From the NCBI GenBank assembly GCA_002393815.1, contig DGUB01000035.1, positions 1-10,432 on the forward strand: a stretch of DNA of 10,432 bases, in the 5' to 3' direction. Shown here piece by piece: positions 1 to 5,516 of the stretch; position 1 is the stretch's first letter, and every line of letters starts with the position of its first letter. Below the pieces are notes generated by a model. The model saw only the letters and a list, made by a program, of their open reading frames with translations. It was not told the DNA's origin and made no database searches. The DNA is from Ruminococcus sp. UBA4321 (lineage in GTDB: Bacteria; Bacillota; Clostridia; Oscillospirales; Ruminococcaceae). The position numbers and the translations under genes were made by a program.

Positions 1-2
1 TG

Positions 3-242
3 CATATTCAGCATAAAAAGAATACCCTGCCCTGCTCCGGATATGCAGCTGCTGTTTCACCGGATTATCAGCATTTTCTGATTGATGATGTGCTTTATTC
101 CGTCACAGGTGAACGCAAAAAAATACAAGTTCCTGAAAGATATAATCATTTCAGAAACTGTGATTTCCGTGATGCTGCTTTCCTGTTCAATCCTGATAAA
201 AATAAAGAAATCCTGCGAAAATCAGGCGCAGTCATAAAATGA
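3..242 (+). CDS. C-terminal 79 residues of an unidentified plus-strand protein (partial)
   Basis: This reading frame is open from the window edge to a TGA at 240-242, so only the C-terminus is present. I do not recognise the protein with certainty. It contains AVSPDYQHFLIDDVLYS, which looks like one blade of a beta-propeller (an SPD turn followed by hydrophobic strands). It ends in a CDFRDA...EILRKSGAVIK pattern resembling the C-termini of some repeat-bearing or STAND-type signalling proteins. That resemblance is weak and from memory. It is the only convincing plus-strand protein gene in the window, and a hairpin follows directly after its stop. It probably belongs to the host chromosome or to a separate accessory module beside the prophage. 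It is called coding because of the long open frame, plausible composition and correctly placed terminator. Confidence 0.55.
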   Translation, partial: HIQHKKNTLPCSGYAAAVSPDYQHFLIDDVLYSVTGERKKIQVPERYNHFRNCDFRDAAFLFNPDKNKEILRKSGAVIK

Positions 243-250
243 TAAGATTT

Positions 251-280
251 GCCCGGCAATGCCGGGCATTTGTCATTTAT
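251..280 (+). terminator. Intrinsic terminator of the plus-strand gene
   Basis: A perfect 7-bp stem GCCCGGC-AAT-GCCGGGC (251-267) begins 9 bp after the plus-strand stop codon and is followed by a T-rich stretch (ATTTGTCATTTAT). The loop is short and the T-run is interrupted, so efficiency may be moderate. The downstream half of this hairpin is part of a 44-bp tandem duplication. The second copy lacks the upstream arm and cannot form the hairpin. Confidence 0.6.
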
Positions 281-343
281 AGCAGTCTGACGGATATTCG
301 CAATGCCGGGCATTTGTCATTTATAGCAGTCTGACGGATATTC
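256..343. repeat. Perfect 44-bp tandem duplication (256-299 and 300-343)
   Basis: Bases 256-299 and 300-343 are identical and directly adjacent. Each unit starts GCAATGCCGGGC and ends CTGACGGATATTC. Each unit holds the downstream arm of the plus-strand terminator and, on the minus strand, the last six codons and stop (ISVRLL*) of the relaxase-like ORF. The duplication therefore arose after the relaxase end and the terminator had been joined. It may be a real slippage or recombination product, or an assembly artefact. Confidence 0.95.
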
Positions 344-650
344 TGAACAAACCGGACAGATATTCACAGAATCGATTCATATTTTCAAGATTGACATCAA
401 GCACTTTTCCATCAAGATAGCCGATTGGATCTATCAGCAGATGAGCATGGTATCTGAGTGACTGCATATCCTGATGTGTACAATAACAAATCTGATGATT
501 TCGGCAAAAATACTCCGCACACGATTCACTATACGCAGAAGCCGTTTTATCGTCCTTTACAAGTGTTCCGTAGTCCACAACAAGATGAATCATCTCCAGA
601 GGTTCTTCTATGCCGAAATATCGCTGGACACATTGCATCTGACGAGTCAT
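321..650 (-). CDS. Relaxase/mobilization nuclease-like protein with 3H motif, probably truncated at the N-terminus
   Basis: The protein resembles the catalytic core of MobA/VirD2-type relaxases. Those enzymes nick DNA at an origin of transfer using a Tyr and a metal bound by three His. Visible here are a hydrophobic strand IHLVVDYG (about residues 21-28), then CTHQD with H59, then H68-x-H70 in RYHAHLLIDPIGYLDGK, matching the H...HxH plus [N/D]-x-hydrophobic-DGK pattern of the family. Family members usually carry an N-terminal Tyr segment and a long C-terminal region, so 109 residues is short. Recognisable frame continues upstream of this ATG (GLSGSLNNM) to a stop at 684-686, and no good ribosome binding site precedes the ATG. 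The ORF abuts a tape-measure fragment, so its true start was probably lost in a rearrangement. It may be a remnant of an integrated mobilizable element. Function is doubtful. Confidence 0.5.
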   Translation of the reverse strand: MTRQMQCVQRYFGIEEPLEMIHLVVDYGTLVKDDKTASAYSESCAEYFCRNHQICYCTHQDMQSLRYHAHLLIDPIGYLDGKVLDVNLENMNRFCEYLSGLFRISVRLL

Positions 651-667
651 ATTATTCAGGCTTCCGC

Positions 668-784
668 TTAATCCATAAACGTATCAGAAATACCGTTTTG
701 GATTCCGCGAAAAACTTCGCCGCCAGAGGAGAAAATATTCTTTACAGATTCCCATGCTCCGGCTAATTTCTCTTTGATTCCTGC
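668..784 (-). pseudogene. Internal fragment of a tail tape-measure gene
   Basis: This frame reads AGIKEKLAGAWESVKN, then IFSSGGEVFRGIQNG, then ISDTFMD before a TAA at 668-670. The pattern of IK..L..AW..VK.IFS..G.VF.GI..GI.DTF is characteristic of phage tape-measure proteins, which are long, mostly helical and normally set tail length. Only 38 codons are present, with no start codon of its own. The frame is entered out of register from the connector fragment. It is a remnant left by a deletion that removed everything between the connector gene and the middle of the tape-measure gene. The identification rests on sequence pattern alone. Confidence 0.6.
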
Positions 785-833
785 CCTGTAAATAGCTTTC
801 CTGATAGAATGTTTCGTCCGCATAAATCGTCAT
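684..833 (-). pseudogene. 5' end of a head-tail connector gene, fused out of frame to foreign sequence
   Basis: An ATG at 831-833 lies 2 nt after the major capsid stop, with AGAGG about 6 nt upstream. The first 18 codons read MTIYADETFYQESYLQGR, a typical N-terminus of the small head-tail connector/adaptor proteins (about 100 aa) that follow HK97-type capsid genes. After codon 18 (base 780) the similarity stops. The frame runs on for 31 codons that are an out-of-register reading of the tape-measure fragment and ends at 684-686. The 49-residue product would be non-functional. The breakpoint lies near the GGGCAGGAATC stretch around 775-785. Confidence 0.65.
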
Positions 834-835
834 TG

Positions 836-1891
836 TCAGCCTCTGGTGATAATCCGGGCAATCGGAATGCCGCGGTGCGGGAAGTACTCTTTCGAGGAAC
901 TTTCGTTGCTGTTCGCCAGTGACCATTTGGAGCCCGTTGCAAGCTGTGCATCGGTCGGGGAAAGAATGCTCGAATCTGTCCAGCTGATGCCATACGGCGC
1001 AAAAATCTTTCTCTGACGGCTGTAGAGGGTATCCTGACCGCCGTTTGTCTTCGGGTCGCGGCTTGTTTCATAGGGAACTTTTGCGCCGCAGTCGGTGAAT
1101 TCGATTGCGCCGTCTCCGAGTACATAAGTCGTATATTTCGTATATGCCGGGTCGGAACTGGATGCCGCGACAGCTTCATAAGGCATGGAATCATCAATCA
1201 GCACCGTTCTGCCGTTGACTGTGCCAAGTGCAAGATTTCTCTGCACGCCGTCTTTATCTGTATATTTCAGATATTCCAGAAGCTGAAGATTTTCCAGATG
1301 TGTCGCAATTGTAGAGTGCATAATTGCAAGCGTGAACTTCGCCTTCTGGTCGCCGAGTGCCCTCTGCATTCCGGTGTTGAGCGTCGTCGCATCGAAATAG
1401 CCGTCCGCACTGCCGGAAATGTCATAAGTATGACCGTTGACGAATTTCAGATTTTCGGTTCCGGTCATGCTGAAAATGCCTGCCAGTGTACTCAGCAGCG
1501 TGTTCTGGTCGATGCCGTCCCAGTACTCGCCGACCTGACCTGCAACCTGCGCCAGAAAATCAACGCCGCCGGTGACATCATAGCTGAAATCATTCTCAAC
1601 CCAGCCGTTCTGACGACCGACGACAATTCTGCCCTGCGTGAAGGTCTTGGATTTATGCGCCGTGATATCTGTCGAGCCGTCATAGTTCTGCGCGTCTCCG
1701 CTGATACGGTCATAAATCGGCACAACGGCATAAGTGCCGCCGGACTGTCCGTTGAACAAATCCGCAATGTCATCGCGTCTGCGGACAGCTCTGGACTTGA
1801 TAAGCTCATTTCTTCTGAGGTTCGGGGTCTGTTCAACATAGGCGGCGAATACTTCTGCATTGAAGTTTTTGGAATCAAAAATACCGGGCAT
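836..1891 (-). CDS. Major capsid protein, HK97-fold phage coat type
   Basis: This 351-aa protein is the main shell subunit of the phage head. Evidence is its size, its position directly after a gp20-like scaffold gene, and a sequence typical of Firmicutes phage coat proteins. The N-terminus (MPGIFDSKNFNAEVFAAYVEQ) is of the type expected for the N-arm. The middle holds FTQGRIVVGRQNGWVENDFS (about residues 83-102) and LAQVAGQVGEYWDG. The region around residues 174-200 (LGDQKAKFTLAIMHSTIATHL) is a P-domain-like segment, and ALGTVNGRTVLIDDSMP follows it. The start is supported by AGAAAGGATGATGTTTC upstream. The gene appears intact, unlike the genes that should follow it: its stop is 2 nt before the broken connector gene. 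The fold call is by family resemblance. Confidence 0.88.
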   Translation of the reverse strand: MPGIFDSKNFNAEVFAAYVEQTPNLRRNELIKSRAVRRRDDIADLFNGQSGGTYAVVPIYDRISGDAQNYDGSTDITAHKSKTFTQGRIVVGRQNGWVENDFSYDVTGGVDFLAQVAGQVGEYWDGIDQNTLLSTLAGIFSMTGTENLKFVNGHTYDISGSADGYFDATTLNTGMQRALGDQKAKFTLAIMHSTIATHLENLQLLEYLKYTDKDGVQRNLALGTVNGRTVLIDDSMPYEAVAASSSDPAYTKYTTYVLGDGAIEFTDCGAKVPYETSRDPKTNGGQDTLYSRQRKIFAPYGISWTDSSILSPTDAQLATGSKWSLANSNESSSKEYFPHRGIPIARIITRG

Positions 1892-1907
1892 GAAACATCA
1901 TCCTTTC

Positions 1908-2459
1908 TTAGTTTCTGCTGATGAGGGATTTCACATCAGCATCGGGGTGTTCGTTCTTATATTTCATGGCTTCGAGCAGCGTCATTTTTTTGCCGGGGAG
2001 TTTTCCGCCGGTCGGCATGACAGGATTCTGCACGGGTTCGTCTGACTGGAACAGAAAGTCATTCTCGGTTCTGACCTTTTCGAGGGCTTTTTTAATATCC
2101 TCGGTCTGATTTCTGGATGCTTTCAGTTCTTCCAGGTTCAGCAGAGCCTTGACAGCAACAGCATTCCGCGCCTTGCTTGCCGTGATTGCCTTATCCAGTT
2201 CGGAATGAAATTCCATATCGGCGATTTTCGCTTGATAGTCCGCATCCTTCTGGTTCAGGTCACTGGTCAGCTGAGAAATTTTATTCTGCATGTCCTGCAC
2301 GTCAACGCCCTCGAAGTTTTTTAGCGTATCCTTTGCGGTTTTCAGCTGTTCTTTCAGACTGTCGCGTTCTGTCTCGATTTTCGCGAACAGGTTCAGAACG
2401 CCGGAAACCTGTTCGTCAGTAGCATCCGCAAAGATGCCGGTAATGTCTTCTTTTTTCAT
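1908..2459 (-). CDS. Phage scaffold protein, gp20-like minor structural protein
   Basis: This 183-aa protein has the layout of the Phage_GP20 scaffold family, whose members guide capsid assembly and are then removed. It starts MKKEDITGIFADATDEQVSG. A long highly charged coiled-coil stretch follows (about residues 25-85, including FAKIETERDSLKEQLKTAKD). A less charged section has ALLNLEELKAS, and the C-terminal tail contains MTLLEAMKYKNEHPDADVKS, a probable capsid-binding helix. Its ATG overlaps the stop of the upstream 67-aa gene by 4 nt (ATGA), with AAAGGAG 7 nt before it. It lies 17 bp ahead of the capsid gene, the usual order for scaffold and coat. Confidence 0.88.
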   Translation of the reverse strand: MKKEDITGIFADATDEQVSGVLNLFAKIETERDSLKEQLKTAKDTLKNFEGVDVQDMQNKISQLTSDLNQKDADYQAKIADMEFHSELDKAITASKARNAVAVKALLNLEELKASRNQTEDIKKALEKVRTENDFLFQSDEPVQNPVMPTGGKLPGKKMTLLEAMKYKNEHPDADVKSLISRN

Positions 2460-2659
2460 GCTTTTGCTCCTTTCGGATAAAGTATTTCGCCGTTCAGCAC
2501 GATATTAATTTCCGGATGTGCTTCACGATAGGAAGCCAGCCGACAGGCAGTTTCCTGAATTGCATCGCTGACACGGATGAAGTCAGTCGGCTCCATATCA
2601 TTCTTCCTCTGATATTCTTTCAGCTTTTCGAGCTGTTCTTCCAAAGTTTCCTGATACAT
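2456..2659 (-). CDS. Small hypothetical phage protein (67 aa)
   Basis: I do not recognise a family. The product starts MYQETLEEQLEKLKEYQRKN and is amphipathic and helical, with a probable short coiled coil over residues 5-25. It ends with a strand-like segment INIVLNGEILYPKG. A clear ribosome binding site, AAGGAG, sits 7 nt before the ATG. The last four bases overlap the scaffold start, so translation of the two is probably coupled. The position between minor capsid and scaffold genes suggests a small head-module accessory protein, but that is inferred from location only. Confidence 0.75.
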   Translation of the reverse strand: MYQETLEEQLEKLKEYQRKNDMEPTDFIRVSDAIQETACRLASYREAHPEINIVLNGEILYPKGAKA

Positions 2660-2691
2660 CAGAATTCTCCTTCCATTCCTGAGATACTGTT

Positions 2692-2880
2692 TTATTCTTC
2701 CGGTTCTGCATCCAGCTGATAAAGTTGGAACATGATGTAGTCAAGCTGACTTGCCATCTCAAGCTGAATTTTCTTATTTTCAGTATCCATATATTCCGGA
2801 AACCCTTCCAAATCAGCTTTCAGACCTTTCAGCCTTGTAATTAAATAATTACGGTAGACTTCTTCTGTAATCTTTTCCAT
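2692..2880 (-). CDS. Small hypothetical phage protein (62 aa)
   Basis: No family is recognised. The product, MEKITEEVYRNYLITRLKGL followed by a second helix around residues 35-57 (KIQLEMASQLDYIMFQLYQL), is acidic and predicted all-helical, like a small helical-hairpin dimer. It is preceded by AAAGGA 7 nt before the ATG. It lies 32 bp upstream of the 67-aa gene and 34 bp downstream of the 38-aa gene, in the same transcriptional run. There are no transmembrane or signal features. Confidence 0.72.
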   Translation of the reverse strand: MEKITEEVYRNYLITRLKGLKADLEGFPEYMDTENKKIQLEMASQLDYIMFQLYQLDAEPEE

Positions 2881-2914
2881 GTTTGTTCCTTTCGGGTATA
2901 AAAATAAGGCTTAT

Positions 2915-3031
2915 TCAGCCTTGCTTTCGGTATTTTCTTGATTTGCCGTAATGCTTCCGGCTGAGAATCTGCCGTACATACAGCAGAAAGTTCGTCTCAT
3001 TGATAATGGGGAACATTCCGTATTCGTACAT
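2915..3031 (-). CDS. Very small basic phage protein (38 aa)
   Basis: A short ORF starts MYEYGMFPIINETNFLLYVR and ends in a basic tail rich in K and R (SRKHYGKSRKYRKQG). It is accepted as real because a strong ribosome binding site, AAGGAG, stands 7 nt before the ATG. It also fills the gap between the terminator at 3051-3080 and the next gene with normal spacing. It is the first gene after that terminator. Function is unknown; the basic tail might bind nucleic acid, which is only a guess. Confidence 0.6.
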   Translation of the reverse strand: MYEYGMFPIINETNFLLYVRQILSRKHYGKSRKYRKQG

Positions 3032-3050
3032 TCTTTCACTCCTTCCGGGC

Positions 3051-3080
3051 ATGAGAAAACCGCCTGTTTAAGGGCGGTTT
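3051..3080 (-). terminator. Intrinsic terminator after the candidate immunity gene
   Basis: On the minus strand an 8-bp stem AAACCGCC...GGCGGTTT (3057-3064 with 3073-3080, 8-nt loop) is followed by TTTTCTCAT. The stop codon of the candidate immunity gene (3068-3070) lies inside the loop, so the upstream arm of the stem encodes its last residues. A near-copy of this terminator stands at 4545-4584. Confidence 0.75.
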
Positions 3081-3370
3081 AAAACGTGTTCAATAAAATC
3101 TGCATTTAATTTCAGATTGTATTTTTCAAAATGATAAATTTCAGAAGCATACCATGTATACTCACCATCTGAAAAAGCGTTGTTGATATTTTCTATTTCT
3201 TTATTGGTGAACTTATCAATTACAGGCTGAGAAGTAAATGCAAACGGTTCAGAGAATGATTTCATATATTTCAGAATTTCCTGTTTCCCGTCAATTTCTA
3301 CAGCAGAAAAGTTTGCTTTCATTTCTTCTTCTGTCAGCTTATTTACAGATTTGTTTCTGATAAATTTCAT
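3068..3370 (-). CDS. Candidate immunity protein for the MuF-type toxin (100 aa)
   Basis: I do not recognise the family. The gene starts 13 bp after the end of the toxin gene. The ATG at 3368-3370 is preferred because GGAG, overlapping the toxin stop, is about 10 nt upstream. A GTG at 3377-3379 would be too close to that site. The product is a soluble, mixed alpha/beta, AT-rich-codon protein beginning MKFIRNKSVNKLTEEEMKAN, with an acidic, aromatic middle (FSDGEYTWYASEIYHFEKYN, about residues 67-86). There is no signal peptide or membrane helix. Immunity genes of polymorphic toxins usually lie directly downstream of the toxin as small fast-evolving soluble proteins, which fits. The role is inferred from position. 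A strong promoter about 550 bp upstream, inside the toxin gene, could drive it separately. Confidence 0.6.
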   Translation of the reverse strand: MKFIRNKSVNKLTEEEMKANFSAVEIDGKQEILKYMKSFSEPFAFTSQPVIDKFTNKEIENINNAFSDGEYTWYASEIYHFEKYNLKLNADFIEHVLNRP

Positions 3371-3383
3371 AAATATCACTCTC

Positions 3384-4472
3384 CTATTTTCTTGGATAAA
3401 ATGTCTTCATAATTCCATCAGCGTAATCACCGACATAAAATGTACCGTTTTTCAGTGCATATATGGTATCTGTTGGAGCGACAACTTTTATTCCTAATTC
3501 ATTTGCAAGAAGCTGAGCGAAACAGTCTCCTGTTTCGGACGTATTGCCTGTATTGCACGCCAAGAGCCGGATAACAGGGTCAACGCTCTTTTCTTTACAT
3601 GCAGAAATAAATGTCTTATAATCCATTCTTCCTTTAAGAATTACAGACAGCGTATAAGCATCAATATTTGAGCGAATATCCTGATAATCCTGTCTGAAAA
3701 ATTCTATGCTGTTCGGCGAGCCATGTGCAATCACATCGAAAGCATTTGCTTCTTTCGGAATTTTCTGTGCATTGGACGGAAACGCGTTTTCTTTTGTATC
3801 GTAAGAAAAGACCGGTTTTTCTGTAGTCTGTCCCCTCTGGATAACCTCTTTTCTTTGTTCATGGTTCATTCCATTATATAGAAAACGTGCTTTCTTTTCG
3901 GCAGTATCATTGTCTGTATTTATTATACCACTTCCGGGCGGATTTGTCAAGGAATTCTGCGGCAAAATTGTCGCCGGATGCTGTAATAATTCGGAGCGTT
4001 CCGACGCTGTAACGGTATCGGAAACATGTGCGCCGGGCTTCGGCACTCTGACCGGAGAGGGCTTCCCGGAACCGCCGGTATATTTGCCCTGTCCGATATT
4101 CCCTAAACCGTCAACCGTGACGCGCTCCCTCTGCTGCGGAAGATGCATCTTCTGGGAAAAGAGAGAATATTCGTGAGAAGTCACCCGGTAACGCGCACGG
4201 GCATTTATTAAATCGTCCTGTGAGGCGTTGCCGACCTGTAGCAGATGTATCTGCTGACGCTGCGCCCGCATGGTTGTTTCAAGCTTTCGCTGACGCTGCA
4301 AGGCTTCATATTTGGTGTATTGTCTGCCGTTGTATTCGACCGGAATGTTTTCCTGACGGTTGAGTTCGGCAAGTTCCTCATCGGAATAGCTCCGTTCCGA
4401 AATGCCCGGAATAAACGGGAAAAAGTCGTGGTAACAGCTAATTACAGCCACAAAGTCCATCAGGCAATCCAT
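3384..4472 (-). CDS. C-terminal half of MuF/minor capsid protein fused to a polymorphic toxin domain
   Basis: Residues 13-130 match the C-terminal region of Phage_min_cap2/MuF head proteins: CYHDFFPFIPGISERSYSDE, then YNGRQYTKYEALQRQRKLET, then the RARYRVTSHEYSLFSQK helix. A Gly/Pro/Thr-rich linker (about 124-185) follows. The last ~170 residues are an unrelated AT-rich module with FDVIAHGSP (H250-G251) and IRLLACNTG (C306), then ELGIKVVAPTDTIY. The HG/AC pairing resembles clan CD cysteine peptidases and related toxin tips. MuF proteins with C-terminal toxins are a known family in temperate Firmicutes phages, where the head protein may carry the toxin. The catalytic role is inferred. The upstream in-frame part of the minor capsid gene lies in another frame (see 4438-4524), so this ATG, which has no good ribosome binding site, may be only a restart. 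The N-terminal half is encoded separately at 5883-6656. Confidence 0.72.
   Translation of the reverse strand: MDCLMDFVAVISCYHDFFPFIPGISERSYSDEELAELNRQENIPVEYNGRQYTKYEALQRQRKLETTMRAQRQQIHLLQVGNASQDDLINARARYRVTSHEYSLFSQKMHLPQQRERVTVDGLGNIGQGKYTGGSGKPSPVRVPKPGAHVSDTVTASERSELLQHPATILPQNSLTNPPGSGIINTDNDTAEKKARFLYNGMNHEQRKEVIQRGQTTEKPVFSYDTKENAFPSNAQKIPKEANAFDVIAHGSPNSIEFFRQDYQDIRSNIDAYTLSVILKGRMDYKTFISACKEKSVDPVIRLLACNTGNTSETGDCFAQLLANELGIKVVAPTDTIYALKNGTFYVGDYADGIMKTFYPRK
3922..3950 (-). promoter_or_regulatory. Consensus sigma-A promoter inside the toxin gene
   Basis: On the minus strand TTGACA (3945-3950) and TATAAT (3922-3927) are both perfect and separated by exactly 17 bp, with an extended TGG before the -10. 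Predicted start is near 3915. It lies at the linker between the MuF part and the toxin module. It points toward the toxin tip and the immunity gene, and no strong ribosome binding site with an in-frame ATG follows within the toxin part. Its most likely product is therefore immunity-gene mRNA. Confidence 0.7.
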
Positions 4473-4524
4473 AGCCTGTCGATTCTACAAAATCAGGGTA
4501 GCCATATTCGTTTGTAACTGCCAA
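4438..4524 (-). pseudogene. Frame-disrupted start of the minor capsid C-terminal half
   Basis: A TTG at 4522-4524, preceded by AAGAAGG (4533-4539), begins LAVTNEYGYPDFVESTGYG and LPDGLCGCN before a TAG at 4438-4440. The YPDFVESTGYG...GLCG stretch is a signature part of Phage_min_cap2 proteins, where it is normally followed by NCxHxFxPFxPGIS. That continuation is present but one base out of frame, in the ORF beginning at 4472. The sequence between the two matching parts carries about four extra bases (TAGC) compared with the expected GLCGxNC reading. Either the gene is frameshifted, or a +1 slip occurs, or the downstream part is re-initiated. In-frame codons continue upstream to about 4536 (EGDN), matching where the inserted cassette ends. 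Confidence 0.6.
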
Positions 4525-4544
4525 ATTATCACCTTCTTTTTGGC

Positions 4545-4584
4545 ATGAGAAAACCGCCTTGCTTAAGGGCGGCTTAGTTCTCAT
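4545..4584 (-). terminator. Intrinsic terminator after the HNH gene
   Basis: On the minus strand an 8-bp stem (4551-4558 with 4568-4575, one G-T pair, 9-nt loop) is followed by TTTTCTCAT. Outer arms ATGAGAA/TTCTCAT (4578-4584 and 4545-4551) extend the symmetry. It lies directly after the HNH stop and upstream of the minor capsid C-terminal half, so it would block readthrough from the portal side. The core is nearly identical to the terminator at 3051-3080. Confidence 0.75.
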
Positions 4585-4587
4585 ATT

Positions 4588-5256
4588 TTATTTGATAAGT
4601 GTGAATCCCCAGTATTTCAATTCAGCTTCTTTTCTTGCCTGAACAGCATCCTCAAAATTCTTGAAGTTGCCAACGTTAATATGTTTACCGTTCACACCGA
4701 TTGAAACACGATAAGAATCTCTGTCATTTCTTTTCATAACTCCCGATACACCTGTCTTACAGGTAGAGCGAGGACGGCGATTTCTTGCCTGTACGCCTTT
4801 GTCAACCCATCTGCAATTACTGGGTTCATAGTTTCCGTTTACATCAATTCTGTCGAGCGTTAAGCCTTCCTGATAACCGTGAGTATCTGCCCACTTTTTA
4901 AATGTTTCAAACGAATCATTCCATTCTTTGCAGACAGAAATGCCGCGTCCACCATAAAACTCATAGTTTGAACAGCTTTTGATATTACAGCGAGCTTTCA
5001 TACTTCTCCATTCGTTATGGAGTTTTGTTCCGGTCATATTGTGCGTTCCTTGCTTGCAAAATTTTTCATAGTGATAACAGCCACAGGAAGTAGTTAAGCC
5101 TTTTTTTAGTGCGTTGATAGATACAGTTTTCTGATTACCACAATCGCATTTGCATAAAGCTTTCTGTCTGGATTCAGTGCCGCTTTTTACAAGGTCAATC
5201 ACTATCAGCCGCCCGAACCTTTTTCCAACGAGTTCGCTTTTTTTTATTTTTCTCAT
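4588..5256 (-). CDS. HNH-like homing endonuclease with AP2 DNA-binding domain (222 aa)
   Basis: This is a predicted DNA endonuclease of the phage HNH/AP2 type. An N-terminal segment (about residues 10-62) carries a Cys pattern CKCDCGN...SCGCY that may bind zinc. The central part (about 79-160) has LHNEWRSMKARC, YGGRGISVCKEW and LDRIDVNGNYEPSNCRWV, the hallmark of phage HNH-like nucleases (LDRID..GNY.P.NCRW). The C-terminal part (about 168-220), GVSGVMKRNDRDSYRVSIGV followed by GNFKNFEDAVQARKEAE, is an AP2-like DNA-binding domain. The start overlaps the 79-aa gene stop by 4 nt (ATGA), so the two are probably translated together. Such enzymes often spread by cutting alleles that lack them, which fits the location within a split capsid gene. 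It appears complete. Confidence 0.82.
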   Translation of the reverse strand: MRKIKKSELVGKRFGRLIVIDLVKSGTESRQKALCKCDCGNQKTVSINALKKGLTTSCGCYHYEKFCKQGTHNMTGTKLHNEWRSMKARCNIKSCSNYEFYGGRGISVCKEWNDSFETFKKWADTHGYQEGLTLDRIDVNGNYEPSNCRWVDKGVQARNRRPRSTCKTGVSGVMKRNDRDSYRVSIGVNGKHINVGNFKNFEDAVQARKEAELKYWGFTLIK

Positions 5257-5492
5257 TTTGCTGAACCCCCTGACTTTACTTTTTTCTTTTGTCTCTCTTC
5301 TCTTATGCCCTGAATACGTCCGGCTTCAAAGATGCACTGAACAACACGAAGATAGTTCCAGAGAAGGCCATCGCCGTCAAATACCACTTTTGCCATTTTT
5401 GCAACCTTAGCGGCTGTTTTCATGTTTCCGATTGTGAACTTGCCGGAAATTGAAATAATTTCTTCCGGTGTAATGAGGTTATTTTCGTTCAT
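5253..5492 (-). CDS. Hypothetical phage protein (79 aa), coupled to the HNH gene
   Basis: No known family can be named with confidence. The protein starts MNENNLITPEEIISISGKFT and has a central helix MKTAAKVAKMAKVVF. It has a conserved-looking segment LLWNYLRVVQCIFEAGRIQG and a strongly basic C-terminal tail (REERQKKKVKSGGSAK). The pattern AGRIQGIREERxxKK occurs in small proteins of Clostridia phages, from general recollection. A good ribosome binding site, AAAGGAA, precedes the ATG by 8 nt. It lies between the RHH repressor and the HNH gene, and a small RNA is transcribed convergently from its leader region. It could be a partner or regulator of the endonuclease, or a toxin paired with the RHH protein. 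Neither is shown. Confidence 0.65.
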   Translation of the reverse strand: MNENNLITPEEIISISGKFTIGNMKTAAKVAKMAKVVFDGDGLLWNYLRVVQCIFEAGRIQGIREERQKKKVKSGGSAK

Positions 5493-5516
5493 ACAAATAA
5501 TTCCTTTCTGTAGGGG

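Noticed and set aside
763..1197. A minus-strand frame of 144 codons overlapping the capsid gene
   Set aside because: It is the +1 reading of the capsid gene: low-complexity, Arg/Thr-rich and without a ribosome binding site.
1298..1921. A 207-codon open frame on the plus strand opposite the major capsid gene
   Set aside because: It is fully antisense to a confident capsid gene, with a Cys/Arg-rich shadow composition and no family resemblance.
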